Counted from the first letter of the stretch, positions 18,442 to 31,135 are shown. The stretch: 64,000 nucleotides of DNA from Altererythrobacter sp. KTW20L (GCF_023501975.1 NZ_JAMFLH010000009.1:1-64000); one strand, 5' to 3'. The notes: generated by a model not told the origin, from the sequence alone. Made by a program: numbers and translations.

Positions 18442-18960
18442 ATGAACCTGCGTCCCGCCACGCCCGAGGATGCCACCATGCTGGCACACTTCGCCCGCGA
18501 CGCTTTCAAAGCGGCCTTTGCCGACCTTTACAAACCGGAAGACTTCGATGCCTTCATTTCAGAATGGCGCACGCCGGAGCGCTACCTGCATAAAATCACC
18601 GATCCAGCAGCACGTGTCCAGCTGGCAGAGGTGGACGGCAAGCTTGGCGCCTACTGCATCCTCCAGCGCGATCACCTGCTGGATGAACATCCCGAACCGC
18701 GCCCCGCACGCCCGGCCTTCCTCAACCAGCTTTACTGCGCGGGCGGGATGACCGGCCTGGGCCTGGGCGCGGCACTGATGGACTGGGCCATCGCCCAGGC
18801 CCGCGAATGGCAGGCCGATGCTATTACCCTGTCGGTCTATAGCGAAAACTTCGGCGCCCAGCGGTTCTATCAGCGCTATGGCTTTGCCAAGATTGCCGAT
18901 ATCCACTTCTGGGTCGGCAACCAGTGCGACGACGAATTCCTCTACGAACTGAAGCTGTAA
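18442..18960 (+). CDS. GNAT-family N-acetyltransferase
   Basis: Cytosolic acetyl-CoA-dependent transferase, 172 aa. The acetyl-CoA loop lies in MTGLGLGAALMDWAI (Q/R-x2-G-x-G/A pattern, degenerate at the first position) and the C-terminal part has the GNAT signature YSENFGAQRFYQRYGFAKI. The acceptor is unknown. ATG 18442 is preceded by GAGGA at seven bases. It follows the RDD gene by 10 bases, so co-transcription with the MoxR cluster is possible. Confidence 0.9.
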   Translation: MNLRPATPEDATMLAHFARDAFKAAFADLYKPEDFDAFISEWRTPERYLHKITDPAARVQLAEVDGKLGAYCILQRDHLLDEHPEPRPARPAFLNQLYCAGGMTGLGLGAALMDWAIAQAREWQADAITLSVYSENFGAQRFYQRYGFAKIADIHFWVGNQCDDEFLYELKL

Positions 18961-19026
18961 TCCCGGTTTAAGCCGGCTTTAGGGATTGTCGGGCATGGTC
19001 CACCCCATACTATTTGGGAATGCACC

Positions 19027-20370
19027 ATGGCCGTTGCCGAAATCCAGTTGCCCGCGCCGGGCATCAATACCGGGCCATTGTCCGACGAACTGCTGCACGA
19101 CGAGGCGATCGACCGCGTGCTGGCCGCCGTGCGCGGGCATCTCGGGCTGGAGATCGCCTTCGTCTCGCGCTATGTCGATGGCGGCCAGCGGGAGCTGACC
19201 CATGTGCACACCGATCTCGAACTGCCGATGGGCGCTGGCTTCCGCGAGCCGATGGAAGAGAGCTACTGCTGGCACATCCTGGAAGGCCGCCTGCCCGAAC
19301 TGATCCTCGATGCGGTCGATCACCCGTTCACCAAGACGCTGGCGATCACGGATTTCCTGCCCGTGGGCTGCCACCTCAACGTGCCGCTGAAGCTATCGGA
19401 TGGACGCGTCTGGGGCAGCTTCTGTGCGCTTGGGCGCGAGCCTGACCGCACGCTGGGTGCACGCGACCTCAACGTTGTGCGCGCTTTCGCCAGCCTCGCT
19501 GCGGAACGGATCGAAGCGAGCATGGCCGAGGAACTGGAGCTGACCGAAGCGCGTGCACGGGTATCCGAAATGCTCGACGGCCATGCCATCACCATCTTCC
19601 ACCAGCCGATCCATGACCTTGCCACAGGCGAGCCGATGGGCGTGGAATGCCTTGCCCGGTTCCCCAACACCACCCGCCGCGGCCCCGACCAGTGGTTCGA
19701 GGATGCCGAGCGCGTGGGCCTTGGGGTGGAACTGGAAATGGCCGCCGTGCGCGCCGCGCTCGAAACGCTCGGCCATGTGCCGGGCGGCAAATATGTCGCC
19801 ATTAACGCCTCGCCCGCCACGATCCTGTCGGGCGCCCTGGAACGCGAGCTCGACGTGATCGACAGCGAACAGGTCGATCTCGGCCGCCTGGTAATCGAGG
19901 TGACGGAACACCAGCAGGTGCCCGATTTCACCGTGCTGTCGCGCAAGCTGGCGCGGCTGAAGGAAAGGGTGCGTATCGCTATCGATGATGTCGGCACCGG
20001 CTATTCGGGCCTGCGACACATCGTGGACCTGCAACCCGACATCCTGAAAATGGACATGGCGCTCACTCGCGACATCCACCGCGATCCTGCCCGCCGCGCG
20101 CTGACCGGCGCGCTGGTGCAACTGGCGCGCGACATTGGCTGCAAGCTGGTGGCCGAAGGGATCGAGACCGTAGAGGAACGCGACGCCATGGCCGACCTCG
20201 GCGTGCATTATGGCCAGGGCTATTTCTTCGCCCGCCCGCTGCCGGTGGTGGCTGCCCAGCGCCACATGCTGGGCCTTGCCGAAGACGACGCTGCGCCCGA
20301 TCTGTCGGCGACGGAAACCCGCGGCGATCCCACCAGCAACGACCAGCCGCTGCTGGCGGCCAACGGCTAG
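19027..20370 (+). CDS. GAF-EAL cyclic-di-GMP phosphodiesterase
   Basis: Soluble protein of 447 aa expected to hydrolyse c-di-GMP to pGpG. A GAF-type sensor domain (about 20-165) is followed by an EAL domain (about 190-430). The signature reads ECLARF instead of EALLR, but the Glu is kept. Catalytic and metal residues are all visible: INASP, EVTEH, IDDVGTGYSGLRHI, LKMDMAL, EGIET and GQGYFFARP. It therefore looks active. No GGDEF domain or membrane helix is present, so the signal is probably a small cytosolic ligand at the GAF domain. It overlaps the 3' end of the antiporter gene by four bases. Confidence 0.93.
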   Translation: MAVAEIQLPAPGINTGPLSDELLHDEAIDRVLAAVRGHLGLEIAFVSRYVDGGQRELTHVHTDLELPMGAGFREPMEESYCWHILEGRLPELILDAVDHPFTKTLAITDFLPVGCHLNVPLKLSDGRVWGSFCALGREPDRTLGARDLNVVRAFASLAAERIEASMAEELELTEARARVSEMLDGHAITIFHQPIHDLATGEPMGVECLARFPNTTRRGPDQWFEDAERVGLGVELEMAAVRAALETLGHVPGGKYVAINASPATILSGALERELDVIDSEQVDLGRLVIEVTEHQQVPDFTVLSRKLARLKERVRIAIDDVGTGYSGLRHIVDLQPDILKMDMALTRDIHRDPARRALTGALVQLARDIGCKLVAEGIETVEERDAMADLGVHYGQGYFFARPLPVVAAQRHMLGLAEDDAAPDLSATETRGDPTSNDQPLLAANG

Positions 20371-22076
20371 TACGCTTTCGGCGGCAAGGATCTCGAACCG
20401 CTCTCAGTTCCTTGCAGATGCACGTTTTCCACGGCCCTTTCGGCTGCCAGTTCAAACGGTTCGAGGACCACGTCCGCACCAGCCGAAGCCAGTCCACGCG
20501 TTTCTTCCTCGTTGTGGGACACGACGGCGATCTGTCCTTCGAAACCAGCTAGCCCGGCCAGCTGGATCAAGGCGCGGCGCGAATCCTCCTGCGTCAGCCC
20601 CTGCACCTGGATCGGCACGGTAGAAATGATCCACTTGGCGGAGGCTATCGGCAATTCCGCGATGATCTCCGGATCGGTCATGTCGCCGAACTCTGCCTCA
20701 AGGCCCAGACTTCTCCATTTGTGCACGGCATCCGGGCTGTAATCCACTCCGAGCGCACTGATGCCCTTTTCCTTCAGGCGTCGTCCGATCGCCGAGCCGA
20801 AACGTCCCAGGCCGAACACCAGCACATCGTATTTGGCGCCCGAGATGACAGCCGCATCACGGGGTTCGCGTGGTGTCCCCTTGCGCTCGAAAACTCCGAG
20901 GACCGGCTCCAGCCAATCATACAGGCGGTGCGAATAGGTTATCATGTAGGTGGATGCCGCAATTGTGACGATCCCCACCATCGTGACAAGACCGAGAGCA
21001 TCTGGCGAAACCTGCCCCAGCGTTACCCCCATCGCCACGAATATCAGCGAAAACTCGCTGATCTGCGCCACGGTCAGGCCTGCCAGCATGCTGGTGCGCT
21101 TGCGATATCCCAGCGTCCCCATGATGATCAGCACGATCAGCGGATTACCGACCAGCACGAAGATCGAAAAGACGATTGCCGCGGTAACATTGCTGCCCAG
21201 TGTCGAAAGGTCGAGGCTGGAGCCCAGCGCCAGAAAGAAGAACAGCAGGAGGAAATCACGCAGTGGCGCCAAACGGGCCGAAATGGTTTCCCGAAACGGG
21301 GTGGAGGCCAGCGCCACGCCTGCCATGAGGCCGCCCACCTCTTTGCCGAGACCCACGAAATCTCCCACCGCAGCAAACATCGCCGCAAGAGCGATGGCAA
21401 AGATCATCAGCAGTTCGGGCGCCCGCGCCAGCCGGGATGTCAGCGGATCGGCCAGAAAACGGATGAACACAAAGACCGTGCCCACCATGACCAGTCCGGA
21501 AATCAGTACGAAGGGGATGCCGGGCCCATCGTCACTTGCTCCTATGCCGATAGTCGACAGCACGATCATGGCCAGCACCACCACCAGATCCTGCACGATG
21601 AGGAAACCCAGGGCGATCTGGCCATGCAGGGTATCAATCTCGCGCTTGTCCGAAAGGAGTTTGACGATGATGATGGTCGAGGAAAATGTAAGTGCGACAG
21701 CGACATAGAGGCTCGTCACCTGATCCAGCCCGAGCATCAGGCCGATCAGGAAGCCGAATATCGAAGTAAAGGCGACCTGCCCCAGCCCGGTAAGCAAGGA
21801 CACTGAACCAAGCGAGCGGATCAGCTTTACATCAAGTTTTATGCCAACGAGAAACAACAGCAGGGCGATCCCGAGTTCAGACAGCAACTCGATTTGCTCT
21901 GCCGACTGAACCAGCCCCAGAACCGAGGGGCCGGCAAGCAAACCCACCGCAATGAAGCTGACAATCAAGGGCTGGCGCGCCGCAAGTCCAATGAAGCCGA
22001 CAACTGCCGCCAGTGCCAGCAACGCGGCAATCTCGCCAAAAGTTGTTTCGGTGACGAGTTCCAGCACAACGTCCAA
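20367..22076 (-). CDS. CPA2-family cation:proton antiporter with TrkA-N domain
   Basis: Inner-membrane antiporter of 569 aa: about twelve helices (residues 15-385), then a cytosolic RCK/TrkA-N nucleotide domain (from about 415) starting VLVFGLGRFGSAIGRRL, a G-x-G-x2-G motif. The arrangement matches KefB/KefC/YbaL-type K+:H+ antiporters gated by NAD(H) or glutathione adducts. A kefF/kefG-type ancillary gene is not adjacent. It converges with the EAL gene and is divergent from ispG across 230 bases. Confidence 0.92.
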   Translation of the reverse strand: MDVVLELVTETTFGEIAALLALAAVVGFIGLAARQPLIVSFIAVGLLAGPSVLGLVQSAEQIELLSELGIALLLFLVGIKLDVKLIRSLGSVSLLTGLGQVAFTSIFGFLIGLMLGLDQVTSLYVAVALTFSSTIIIVKLLSDKREIDTLHGQIALGFLIVQDLVVVLAMIVLSTIGIGASDDGPGIPFVLISGLVMVGTVFVFIRFLADPLTSRLARAPELLMIFAIALAAMFAAVGDFVGLGKEVGGLMAGVALASTPFRETISARLAPLRDFLLLFFFLALGSSLDLSTLGSNVTAAIVFSIFVLVGNPLIVLIIMGTLGYRKRTSMLAGLTVAQISEFSLIFVAMGVTLGQVSPDALGLVTMVGIVTIAASTYMITYSHRLYDWLEPVLGVFERKGTPREPRDAAVISGAKYDVLVFGLGRFGSAIGRRLKEKGISALGVDYSPDAVHKWRSLGLEAEFGDMTDPEIIAELPIASAKWIISTVPIQVQGLTQEDSRRALIQLAGLAGFEGQIAVVSHNEEETRGLASAGADVVLEPFELAAERAVENVHLQGTESGSRSLPPKAY

Positions 22077-22306
22077 AATCGGTTTCCTTATCTGCCCGCC
22101 GACATGCCAACGCCTACAATATAGGCTGAACCACAGGGCCCATTATTCGGCGCACAGTCAAGTAGGGGGGGCCGACAATTCGGGCTGCGGGTGCGTGAAC
22201 AGGCGATAAGGCACGCCACGCCAAGTGTTTGCCGGTCATTCGCCCGGTTCCCGATGCGTCCCAAAGGCTGCTTTCAAGTCGTTTGCATTCGCCCTATAAG
22301 CTCTCC

Positions 22307-23446
22307 ATGTCATCATCCATCAGACCCTGGCGCGATATCGCGCGCCGCCAGTCCCGCCAGATCATGGTCGGCAAGGTGCCCGTTGGCGGCGATGCGCCGA
22401 TCACCGTGCAGACCATGACCAACACCCCGACAGAGGACGTGGCGGCAACGATCGACCAGATCCGCCGGTGCGAGGAAGCGGGCGCGGATATAATCCGGGT
22501 TTCCTGCCCGACCGAGGAATCGACGCGGCACTTCGACCAGATCGTGCGGGGGTCCAACATCCCGATCGTGGCCGACATCCACTTCCATTACAAACGCGCG
22601 CTCGAAGCGGCCGACAAGGGCGCTGCCTGCCTGCGGATCAATCCGGGCAACATCGGATCCAGCCAGCGGGTGGCCGAAGTGGTCCGCGCCGCCAAGGCCA
22701 ACGGCTGCGCCATCCGCATCGGGGTCAACGCCGGCAGCCTGGAAAAGGACCTGCTGGAAAAGTATGGCGAGCCCTGCCCCGAAGCCCTGGTGGAAAGCGC
22801 GCTCGACCATATCAAGCTGTTGCAGGACCACGATTTCCACGAATTCAAGGTGGCCGTGAAGGCGAGCGACGTGTTCCTTGCCGTGGCCGCATACATGGGC
22901 CTGGCCGATGCGGTCGATTGTCCGCTCCACCTCGGCATTACCGAGGCAGGCGGGTTGATCGGCGGCACGGTGAAAAGCTCTATCGGCATCGGCAACCTGC
23001 TGTGGGCCGGGATCGGCGATACGATCCGCGTGTCCTTGTCCGCCGAACCCGAACAGGAAGTGCGTGTCGGGTTCGAAATCCTCAAGTCGCTTGGTCTGCG
23101 CACGCGCGGCGTGCGGGTGGTGTCCTGCCCGTCCTGCGCGCGCCAGGGGTTCGACGTGATCCGCACCGTGCAGACGCTGGAAGAACGCCTAAGCCACATC
23201 AAGACGCCGCTGTCGCTGTCGGTCCTGGGCTGCGTGGTAAACGGGCCGGGTGAAGCACGCGAGACCGATATCGGCCTGACCGGCGGCGGCGCGGGCAAGC
23301 ACATGGTCTATCTGTCGGGCGTGACCGACCACCATGTGAACGATGCCGACATGGTCGAACATATCGTCCGCCTGGTCGAGGCGAAGGCCGCCCAGATCGA
23401 GGCCGAGATGACCGATGCGGGGCAGCCTTCGGTAGCAGCCGAATAA
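22307..23446 (+). CDS. ispG: 4-hydroxy-3-methylbut-2-enyl diphosphate synthase (IspG/GcpE)
   Basis: [4Fe-4S] enzyme of 379 aa in the MEP isoprenoid pathway; turns methylerythritol cyclodiphosphate into HMBPP. Cluster cysteines are in [11 protein letters not shown] and [11 protein letters not shown], followed by the conserved Glu in [15 protein letters not shown]-terminal TIM-barrel motifs include [13 protein letters not shown] and [10 protein letters not shown]. The start at 22307 is chosen because the residues upstream in the same frame (from 22229) are not conserved-looking. Transcribed away from the antiporter gene. Confidence 0.96.
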   Translation: MSSSIRPWRDIARRQSRQIMVGKVPVGGDAPITVQTMTNTPTEDVAATIDQIRRCEEAGADIIRVSCPTEESTRHFDQIVRGSNIPIVADIHFHYKRALEAADKGAACLRINPGNIGSSQRVAEVVRAAKANGCAIRIGVNAGSLEKDLLEKYGEPCPEALVESALDHIKLLQDHDFHEFKVAVKASDVFLAVAAYMGLADAVDCPLHLGITEAGGLIGGTVKSSIGIGNLLWAGIGDTIRVSLSAEPEQEVRVGFEILKSLGLRTRGVRVVSCPSCARQGFDVIRTVQTLEERLSHIKTPLSLSVLGCVVNGPGEARETDIGLTGGGAGKHMVYLSGVTDHHVNDADMVEHIVRLVEAKAAQIEAEMTDAGQPSVAAE

Positions 23447-23495
23447 CCGTAGCGAAGGTAACCCCGCAGTAACCGGCAAGCGGCTATGCGGGCGC

Positions 23496-24029
23496 ATGGA
23501 TTTCCGCATTGTCCTTGCCTGCGTCCTGATAGCCGGTGCCGCCGTGGGCGTCGCCTCGCCCGGGGGCCCGCTCGACCGGCAGGCCGACGGGGCTGCAACA
23601 GGCCCTGAAGCGGGTTCAGACCTCCCCCGGCTCGCCGCCGCACAGGTCGATAGCGGGTGGGCCAGTGCCGCCGTGCTGCAACGCGATGGCGACGGCCATT
23701 TCTATGCCGATGTCGTGGTGGACGGCCAATCGTTCCGCATGCTGGTCGATACCGGTGCCACCGTGATCGCGCTAACCGGCGCCGATGCCGAGGCCATGGG
23801 ACTCACCTGGCATGACGACGAAGTCCGCCCGGTGGCGCAGGGTGCTTCGGGGCCGGTCGAGGGAGTCAACATCACCCTTTCGCGCGTGGCGCTCGGCGAT
23901 CACGAGGCGAGCCAGGTCCAGGCCATCATCATTCCCGAAGGACTGGCTGTATCCCTGCTTGGCCAGTCGTTCCTCGGCACCCTGGGATCGGTCCGCATCG
24001 CCGATGGCCGGATGATCCTGGAAAGCTGA
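23496..24029 (+). CDS. Retropepsin-like aspartic protease (clan AA, TIGR02281 type)
   Basis: Predicted periplasmic or membrane-anchored single-domain protease of 177 aa. N-terminal hydrophobic segment (residues 4-20), then a retropepsin fold with the active-site MLVDTGATVIAL and a later LLGQSFLG in the flap/partner position. Such proteins are thought to act as dimers. It begins 49 bases after ispG; the next gene follows by five bases, so it likely heads a small unit with the glycosyltransferase-like gene. Confidence 0.85.
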   Translation: MDFRIVLACVLIAGAAVGVASPGGPLDRQADGAATGPEAGSDLPRLAAAQVDSGWASAAVLQRDGDGHFYADVVVDGQSFRMLVDTGATVIALTGADAEAMGLTWHDDEVRPVAQGASGPVEGVNITLSRVALGDHEASQVQAIIIPEGLAVSLLGQSFLGTLGSVRIADGRMILES

Positions 24030-24034
24030 CAGCC

Positions 24035-24979
24035 ATGAACATGACCGCCCTCCTGCCGCCAAGCCTCCTGCCGCACCGCTGGCGCGTAAAGCGCGAGGCG
24101 GGCCGCCACAACGAGGCCATCCTCGGCATTCTCGACACGCCCCCGATCGTGCCCCGGCGCGACGGTCTGGTGATCTTCTCGATGATCGGCACCGCGGTGG
24201 TCCTGCCCTACCTGGTGGCGGTAAAGTCGCTCTGGTCGCAGCTTGGGCGCGGACGCATCGCGATCCTCGATGATGGCACGCTGACGGCGGCAGACCGGGC
24301 AATCCTGGCGCAGCATTGCGGTGATCCGGAGATCATGGCTATTGCCGATGTACCCACCCATCCCTTCCCGAAAGGGGGCACATGGGAACGCCTGCTGACC
24401 ATCCTCGACCGGCGCGCAGGCGAATACTGGATCCAGCTCGACAGCGACACTGTCACCATTGGTGCAGTGCCCGAACTGCTAGATGCCATTTCGCGCAACC
24501 GCAGCTTCTGCCTTCTGGGCGGCGGCGATGCGGCAGTGGGCGCGCTGCCCGTGGCGGACTTCGCCCGTCGCCTCTATCCCGCAGGCCCGCAGGAGGGCCA
24601 CGTCCAGACGCGGATCGAATCGCGCCTCGACACCGTTTCGCCGGACCATGGCTGGCGCTACATCCGTGGCTGTTCGGGCTTCACCGGCTTTGCTGCGGGG
24701 GGCGCCGGACGCGATCTTGCGCGCGCATTCCTGGCCGAAATGGAACGCCTCGTCGGCCACGAGGATACCTTCATCTGGGGCACCGAGCAGGTCGCCTCGA
24801 ACTTCCAGCTGGCCAACGAGCGGGACGTGCTGGCCCTGCCCTATGGCCGCTACCTCAATTACTGGAATGAGCCTTGGAGCACGGATGCTGCCTTCGTCCA
24901 TTTCGTCGGCACGCACCGCTATGACAACGGGGCCTATACCGCCGCCAGCCGTGCGGTGATCGACCGCCTCACAGCCTAG
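24035..24979 (+). CDS. Putative GT-A type glycosyltransferase-like protein
   Basis: Protein of 314 aa with no membrane helix. A central EYWIQLDSDTVTIG segment (about residues 128-141) looks like the DxD metal and nucleotide-sugar site of GT-A enzymes. The stretch before it (VVLPYLVAVKSLW, then RIAILDDGTLT) fits the N-terminal nucleotide-binding half, and a C-terminal FVHFVGTHRYDNG supplies His residues typical of GT8-like folds. Family and sugar are unknown. It lies between a retropepsin and an L,D-transpeptidase, suggesting an envelope role. Confidence 0.6.
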   Translation: MNMTALLPPSLLPHRWRVKREAGRHNEAILGILDTPPIVPRRDGLVIFSMIGTAVVLPYLVAVKSLWSQLGRGRIAILDDGTLTAADRAILAQHCGDPEIMAIADVPTHPFPKGGTWERLLTILDRRAGEYWIQLDSDTVTIGAVPELLDAISRNRSFCLLGGGDAAVGALPVADFARRLYPAGPQEGHVQTRIESRLDTVSPDHGWRYIRGCSGFTGFAAGGAGRDLARAFLAEMERLVGHEDTFIWGTEQVASNFQLANERDVLALPYGRYLNYWNEPWSTDAAFVHFVGTHRYDNGAYTAASRAVIDRLTA

Positions 24980-25015
24980 CTGACAATTCGCCGCCGCAAT
25001 GCCTATATCAGGCAG

Positions 25016-25756
25016 ATGGACCGGCGAACTTTCCTGACCACCTCCGCAATCGGCGCAGCCGCGCTGGCCTCGCCCTTGCGCGTGGCAGCCCAGCCGGGCC
25101 CCGATGGGAAAACCCGGCGGATCCTCGAAGTCGCACGCGCGGAGATCGCCCGCGCAGGTAACGCGCTGTGGCGGCGCGACATGGCGGCCATCGCCGACTT
25201 CGGTGTCCATTCGGCAATCCCCCGCTTCCATATCGCCAACATGGAAGCCGGGACGGTGCGCAGCCTGCTGGTGGCCCACGGCAGCGGATCGGACCCTGAG
25301 CATGATGGCTGGCTCAACGACTTTTCCAACCTGCACGATAGCTGGGCCACCAGCCGCGGCGCCTATGTTTCCTGGGAATGGTATGAAGGCCGCTTCGGCA
25401 CCTCGATGCGGCTGGAAGGCCTCGACCCCACCTGCGACCAGGCCTACCCGCGCGCCATCGTGATGCATGCCGCCGCCTATGCCACGCCCGCCCATGTTGC
25501 CCGATGGGGTCGGGCAGGCCGGTCCAACGGCTGCTTTGCGGTTGGGCCGGAGGAGCTGTCAGGCGCGCTCTACCAGCTTTCGGGCGGGAGGCTGCTGTTC
25601 GCCGACCGGCTGGGTATCGGCGAGGACGGGAGCGACGTTACCATGCCACCGCAGGCCGCGATCGATTTCGCTGCGGTGGTGGCGCAAAGGCAGGCGGAGA
25701 TGATGCAGGAGGATGCCGAAACGGGCATTCCGCCGCTCGGCGAGGAACTACCCTAA
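25016..25756 (+). CDS. Murein L,D-transpeptidase catalytic-domain protein
   Basis: Periplasmic cell-wall enzyme of 246 aa of the YkuD_2 type. A twin-arginine-like leader (DRRTFLTTSAIGAAALASP) suggests Tat export and cleavage near residue 28. The active site is RSNGCFAV (Cys nucleophile, residues about 168-175), with an upstream conserved His in IVMHAAAYATP. These enzymes cross-link or edit peptidoglycan through 3-3 bonds. Its 3' end overlaps by four bases the convergent YcbB-like transpeptidase gene. Confidence 0.88.
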   Translation: MDRRTFLTTSAIGAAALASPLRVAAQPGPDGKTRRILEVARAEIARAGNALWRRDMAAIADFGVHSAIPRFHIANMEAGTVRSLLVAHGSGSDPEHDGWLNDFSNLHDSWATSRGAYVSWEWYEGRFGTSMRLEGLDPTCDQAYPRAIVMHAAAYATPAHVARWGRAGRSNGCFAVGPEELSGALYQLSGGRLLFADRLGIGEDGSDVTMPPQAAIDFAAVVAQRQAEMMQEDAETGIPPLGEELP

Positions 25757-27054
25757 AGCTGCCTGCCGCTGGGTCGGGCAAGCGCGGCCAGCACCGGAGC
25801 ATCGCGGCTGTAGATGTCGGCATATTCGACCAGCTGCCCGTTCTCGTCCACCCGCATGGTGAAATAGGTCAGGAATACCGGCACCTGCCGCGCCAAGGGC
25901 ACGCGGGTATATGTTCCGCTTTCCGATATACGCATCGCTTCTTCGCTGCTCGCCCCTTCGCCGAGCAGCGAGATCGTGACCGCCAGTTCCATTGCGTCTT
26001 CCACCCGCACACAGCCATGGCTCAGCGCGCGGTTGGCATTGGCGAACAGGTTGCGGTTGGGCGTGTCATGCAGGAAGATCGCATGGGCATTGGGCATGTC
26101 GAGCTTCATCATGCCCAGCGCATTGCGCGGGCCGGGGGCCTGGACCACGCTGACAAAGCCATTGGCCCCGCGGGTGGCAGTATATCCCATGGTACGCGCC
26201 CAGGCGGGGTTGTCCAGCACCCGCCGCCCCAGCCCTTCGCCCACCACGATGGATTGCGGCACGGTCCAGTTGGGATTGAATATCACCCCTTCGACCATTT
26301 CGACCATCTGCGGCGTGGCATTGCGGCCCGGCTGGCCCACGATGGTGCGATAGGTGCGCAGCACCTCACCGTTGACGTTCAGCCGCAGCATGTATTCGGG
26401 CACGTTGACGATCAGGTGGATCCCGCCAAGATCGCGCGGGAGCCAGCGCCAGCGGTCCATGTTGGCGCGGATGCGGTTGCGCTTGTCGGTTTCGGACAGC
26501 GGCGTGATCGACAGGTGCGCGCGCAGGGCGGAATAGTCCGGACTGCTCGGCAGCAATGAATTGAGCGCACCGCGAATATCTCCGCTGGCAAGCGCACGCT
26601 GCATCACCGCCCCTGCCTCGATCTGTGCGGAGTCGCTGTCTTCCATCAGGTAGGCGCGCCGGGCGGACACCGGCGTGCGCCCGTCGCGGTAATCCTCGAC
26701 CAGCCAGGTGAAGATCGCGGTCGCCACGCGGTCAAGCTCCGGCCCTTCCCCCGCAGCAATCGCGGCGCGCAGGGCATCGGGGCGGTAGTCCGCCGGATCG
26801 AGCCCTTCCATCGCCACGGCGGGAATAGCATCGAGCAGCGCCTGGGCGCGGGTAGCCGACCAGTAAAGCTCCGACGCCATGCGCGGGGCAATCGTGCGGC
26901 GCGCCGTGCCGGGCGACCATTGCGCCGCCATGACCTGCACCGCATCGCTTTCCAGCACCGGCGCAAAGGGCAGCGTCTGCGCCACAACGACCGGGCCGAG
27001 GAGCAGTGCGGACAGCGCGGCAAGTGCGGTGGGCAGGCGGCGGGCGTTAACCAT
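25753..27054 (-). CDS. YcbB-like L,D-transpeptidase
   Basis: Exported peptidoglycan 3-3 transpeptidase of about 433 aa. Signal peptide in the first 25-30 residues (LPTALAALSALLLGPVVVAQ). An N-terminal scaffold region is followed by the YkuD domain (about 225-375) with catalytic LSHGCVRV and the upstream His of FLHDTPN. Start ATG 27054 places the signal peptide at the N-terminus and has GGAGGG just upstream; ATG 27063 is also possible. Encoded tail to tail with a second transpeptidase, so two L,D-transpeptidases flank one 3' junction. Confidence 0.9.
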   Translation of the reverse strand: MVNARRLPTALAALSALLLGPVVVAQTLPFAPVLESDAVQVMAAQWSPGTARRTIAPRMASELYWSATRAQALLDAIPAVAMEGLDPADYRPDALRAAIAAGEGPELDRVATAIFTWLVEDYRDGRTPVSARRAYLMEDSDSAQIEAGAVMQRALASGDIRGALNSLLPSSPDYSALRAHLSITPLSETDKRNRIRANMDRWRWLPRDLGGIHLIVNVPEYMLRLNVNGEVLRTYRTIVGQPGRNATPQMVEMVEGVIFNPNWTVPQSIVVGEGLGRRVLDNPAWARTMGYTATRGANGFVSVVQAPGPRNALGMMKLDMPNAHAIFLHDTPNRNLFANANRALSHGCVRVEDAMELAVTISLLGEGASSEEAMRISESGTYTRVPLARQVPVFLTYFTMRVDENGQLVEYADIYSRDAPVLAALARPSGRQL

Positions 27055-27152
27055 TCCCTCCATGTGCAGCCCGGCGACGATTCTGGCAAGGCGCAGGGAT
27101 TCGAGCAGCTTATCCGCGTGACCTTCATTCCGCTCGGGAATATGGGCCGTTG

Positions 27153-28076
27153 ATGCATCGCCATGCACCGCCTGCAGCCGCACTCGGCCCCTTCCTCGCC
27201 ACCCTGCTGGCGATTGCCCTGCTGACCCTGATGGACGGCTTCATGAAAAGCGCGGCGCTCGTGGTCGGGGCCTATTCCACCCTGGTGTTCCGGGGCGGCA
27301 TGGGCTTCGTGCTGGCGGGCGGCCTGTGGTCGTTCCAGGGCATGCGCTGGCCGGAACGACCTGCCTTGAAACTGCACCTGGCGCGCGGCTTCGTGGGCGC
27401 GTTCACCGCGCTCACCTTCTTCTCCGCGCTGGTCCGCCTTCCACTTGCCGAAGCAATTGCCTTGAGCTTCATCAGCCCGCTGATTGCGTTGGCCCTCGCC
27501 GCGCTCGTGCTGAAGGAGCGGATCAAAGGCAAGGCCGTGACTGCCGCCGCGCTGGGGCTGGCGGGCGTGGTGGTGATCGTGGGCGGCAGGCTGGGGCGCG
27601 AGCGGATGACCGACGATGCGCAGCTCGGCATCATGCTCGTGCTGGTTTCTGCCGTGCTCTATGCCGTCAACCTCATCCTCCAGCGGCAGCAGGCGCAGGT
27701 CGCCAAACCACTGGAAATCGCTACGTTCCAGGGCGCGCTGACGGCGCTGGTGCTGTTGCCCGCAGCGCCACTATTCCTTTCCCCGCCCCAATTGCCCGCC
27801 ACCTGGGTCACCATCGCGGCTGCCGCTGTCCTCAGCACTCTAGGACTGCTGCTGCTCGCCTGGTCCTATGCCCGGGCCGAGGCTCAGGTGCTGGTCCCGG
27901 TGGAATATTCCGGCTTTGCCTGGGCCGCGCTGTTCGGCTGGCTGCTGTTCGGCGAGGAAGTGCGCCTGACGACGCTGGCGGGCGCCACACTGATCGTGAT
28001 CGGCTGCTGGATCGCCGCCCCGCGCCGCCACAGCGAACAGGTGGCCACCTCCGCTCCGGGGGTCGAGGGGACTTGA
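27153..28076 (+). CDS. EamA/DMT-family transporter
   Basis: Ten-helix inner-membrane transporter of 307 aa made of two EamA repeats (about 10-145 and 155-290). A repeat signature is seen in LPLAEAIALSFISPLIALALAALVLKE, and the second half has VPVEYSGFAWAALFGWLLFGEE. The family exports metabolites or takes up small solutes; the substrate is not evident. ATG 27153 follows a TTG at 27150. Divergent from the YcbB-like gene. Confidence 0.9.
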   Translation: MHRHAPPAAALGPFLATLLAIALLTLMDGFMKSAALVVGAYSTLVFRGGMGFVLAGGLWSFQGMRWPERPALKLHLARGFVGAFTALTFFSALVRLPLAEAIALSFISPLIALALAALVLKERIKGKAVTAAALGLAGVVVIVGGRLGRERMTDDAQLGIMLVLVSAVLYAVNLILQRQQAQVAKPLEIATFQGALTALVLLPAAPLFLSPPQLPATWVTIAAAAVLSTLGLLLLAWSYARAEAQVLVPVEYSGFAWAALFGWLLFGEEVRLTTLAGATLIVIGCWIAAPRRHSEQVATSAPGVEGT

Positions 28077-28083
28077 GGCAATA

Positions 28084-28272
28084 TCAGTTGGACGGCGGAT
28101 CGACCGGCTCGACCGGCTCTTCGGCTACTTCCGCCTCGTCATCCTCGCCAAAGCCCGCACTTTGCCACACCAGGCCCAGCGCTCCACCCAGGAACGCGGC
28201 CAGCGCCAGGGCCAGCGCCATGCGCCACACGCCGAATACCGGCTCAGGTCCGTCGGATCGCCCCAGCACCAT
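28084..28272 (-). CDS. Small single-helix membrane protein with acidic tail
   Basis: Protein of 62 aa: residues 16-37 form one membrane helix (MALALALAAFLGGALGLVW), followed by a strongly acidic, Pro-rich tail (EDDEAEVAEEPVEPVDPP). No ribosome site is obvious. It lies between the EamA gene and acnA, divergent from acnA with 157 bases between. Family unknown; a real gene is likely from the coherent topology. Confidence 0.55.
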   Translation of the reverse strand: MVLGRSDGPEPVFGVWRMALALALAAFLGGALGLVWQSAGFGEDDEAEVAEEPVEPVDPPSN

Positions 28273-28429
28273 GATAGGTGAAAAACCCCTCTCTTAACCG
28301 TAAACCGGCCTGTCCCCTTGACCTTGGGCCGTCAAAAGAGCAGTCCGCCCCGCAACGGCATCCCTTTTTACCAAGGCTGCCAAAACAGCAACATCATTCG
28401 GCCCCAATCGGCAAAGGATACGGCACTAT

Positions 28430-31102
<2,673 letters not shown>

Positions 31103-31135
31103 TCGGCCAGCACGCAATGCCTTGAACGCAAATGG

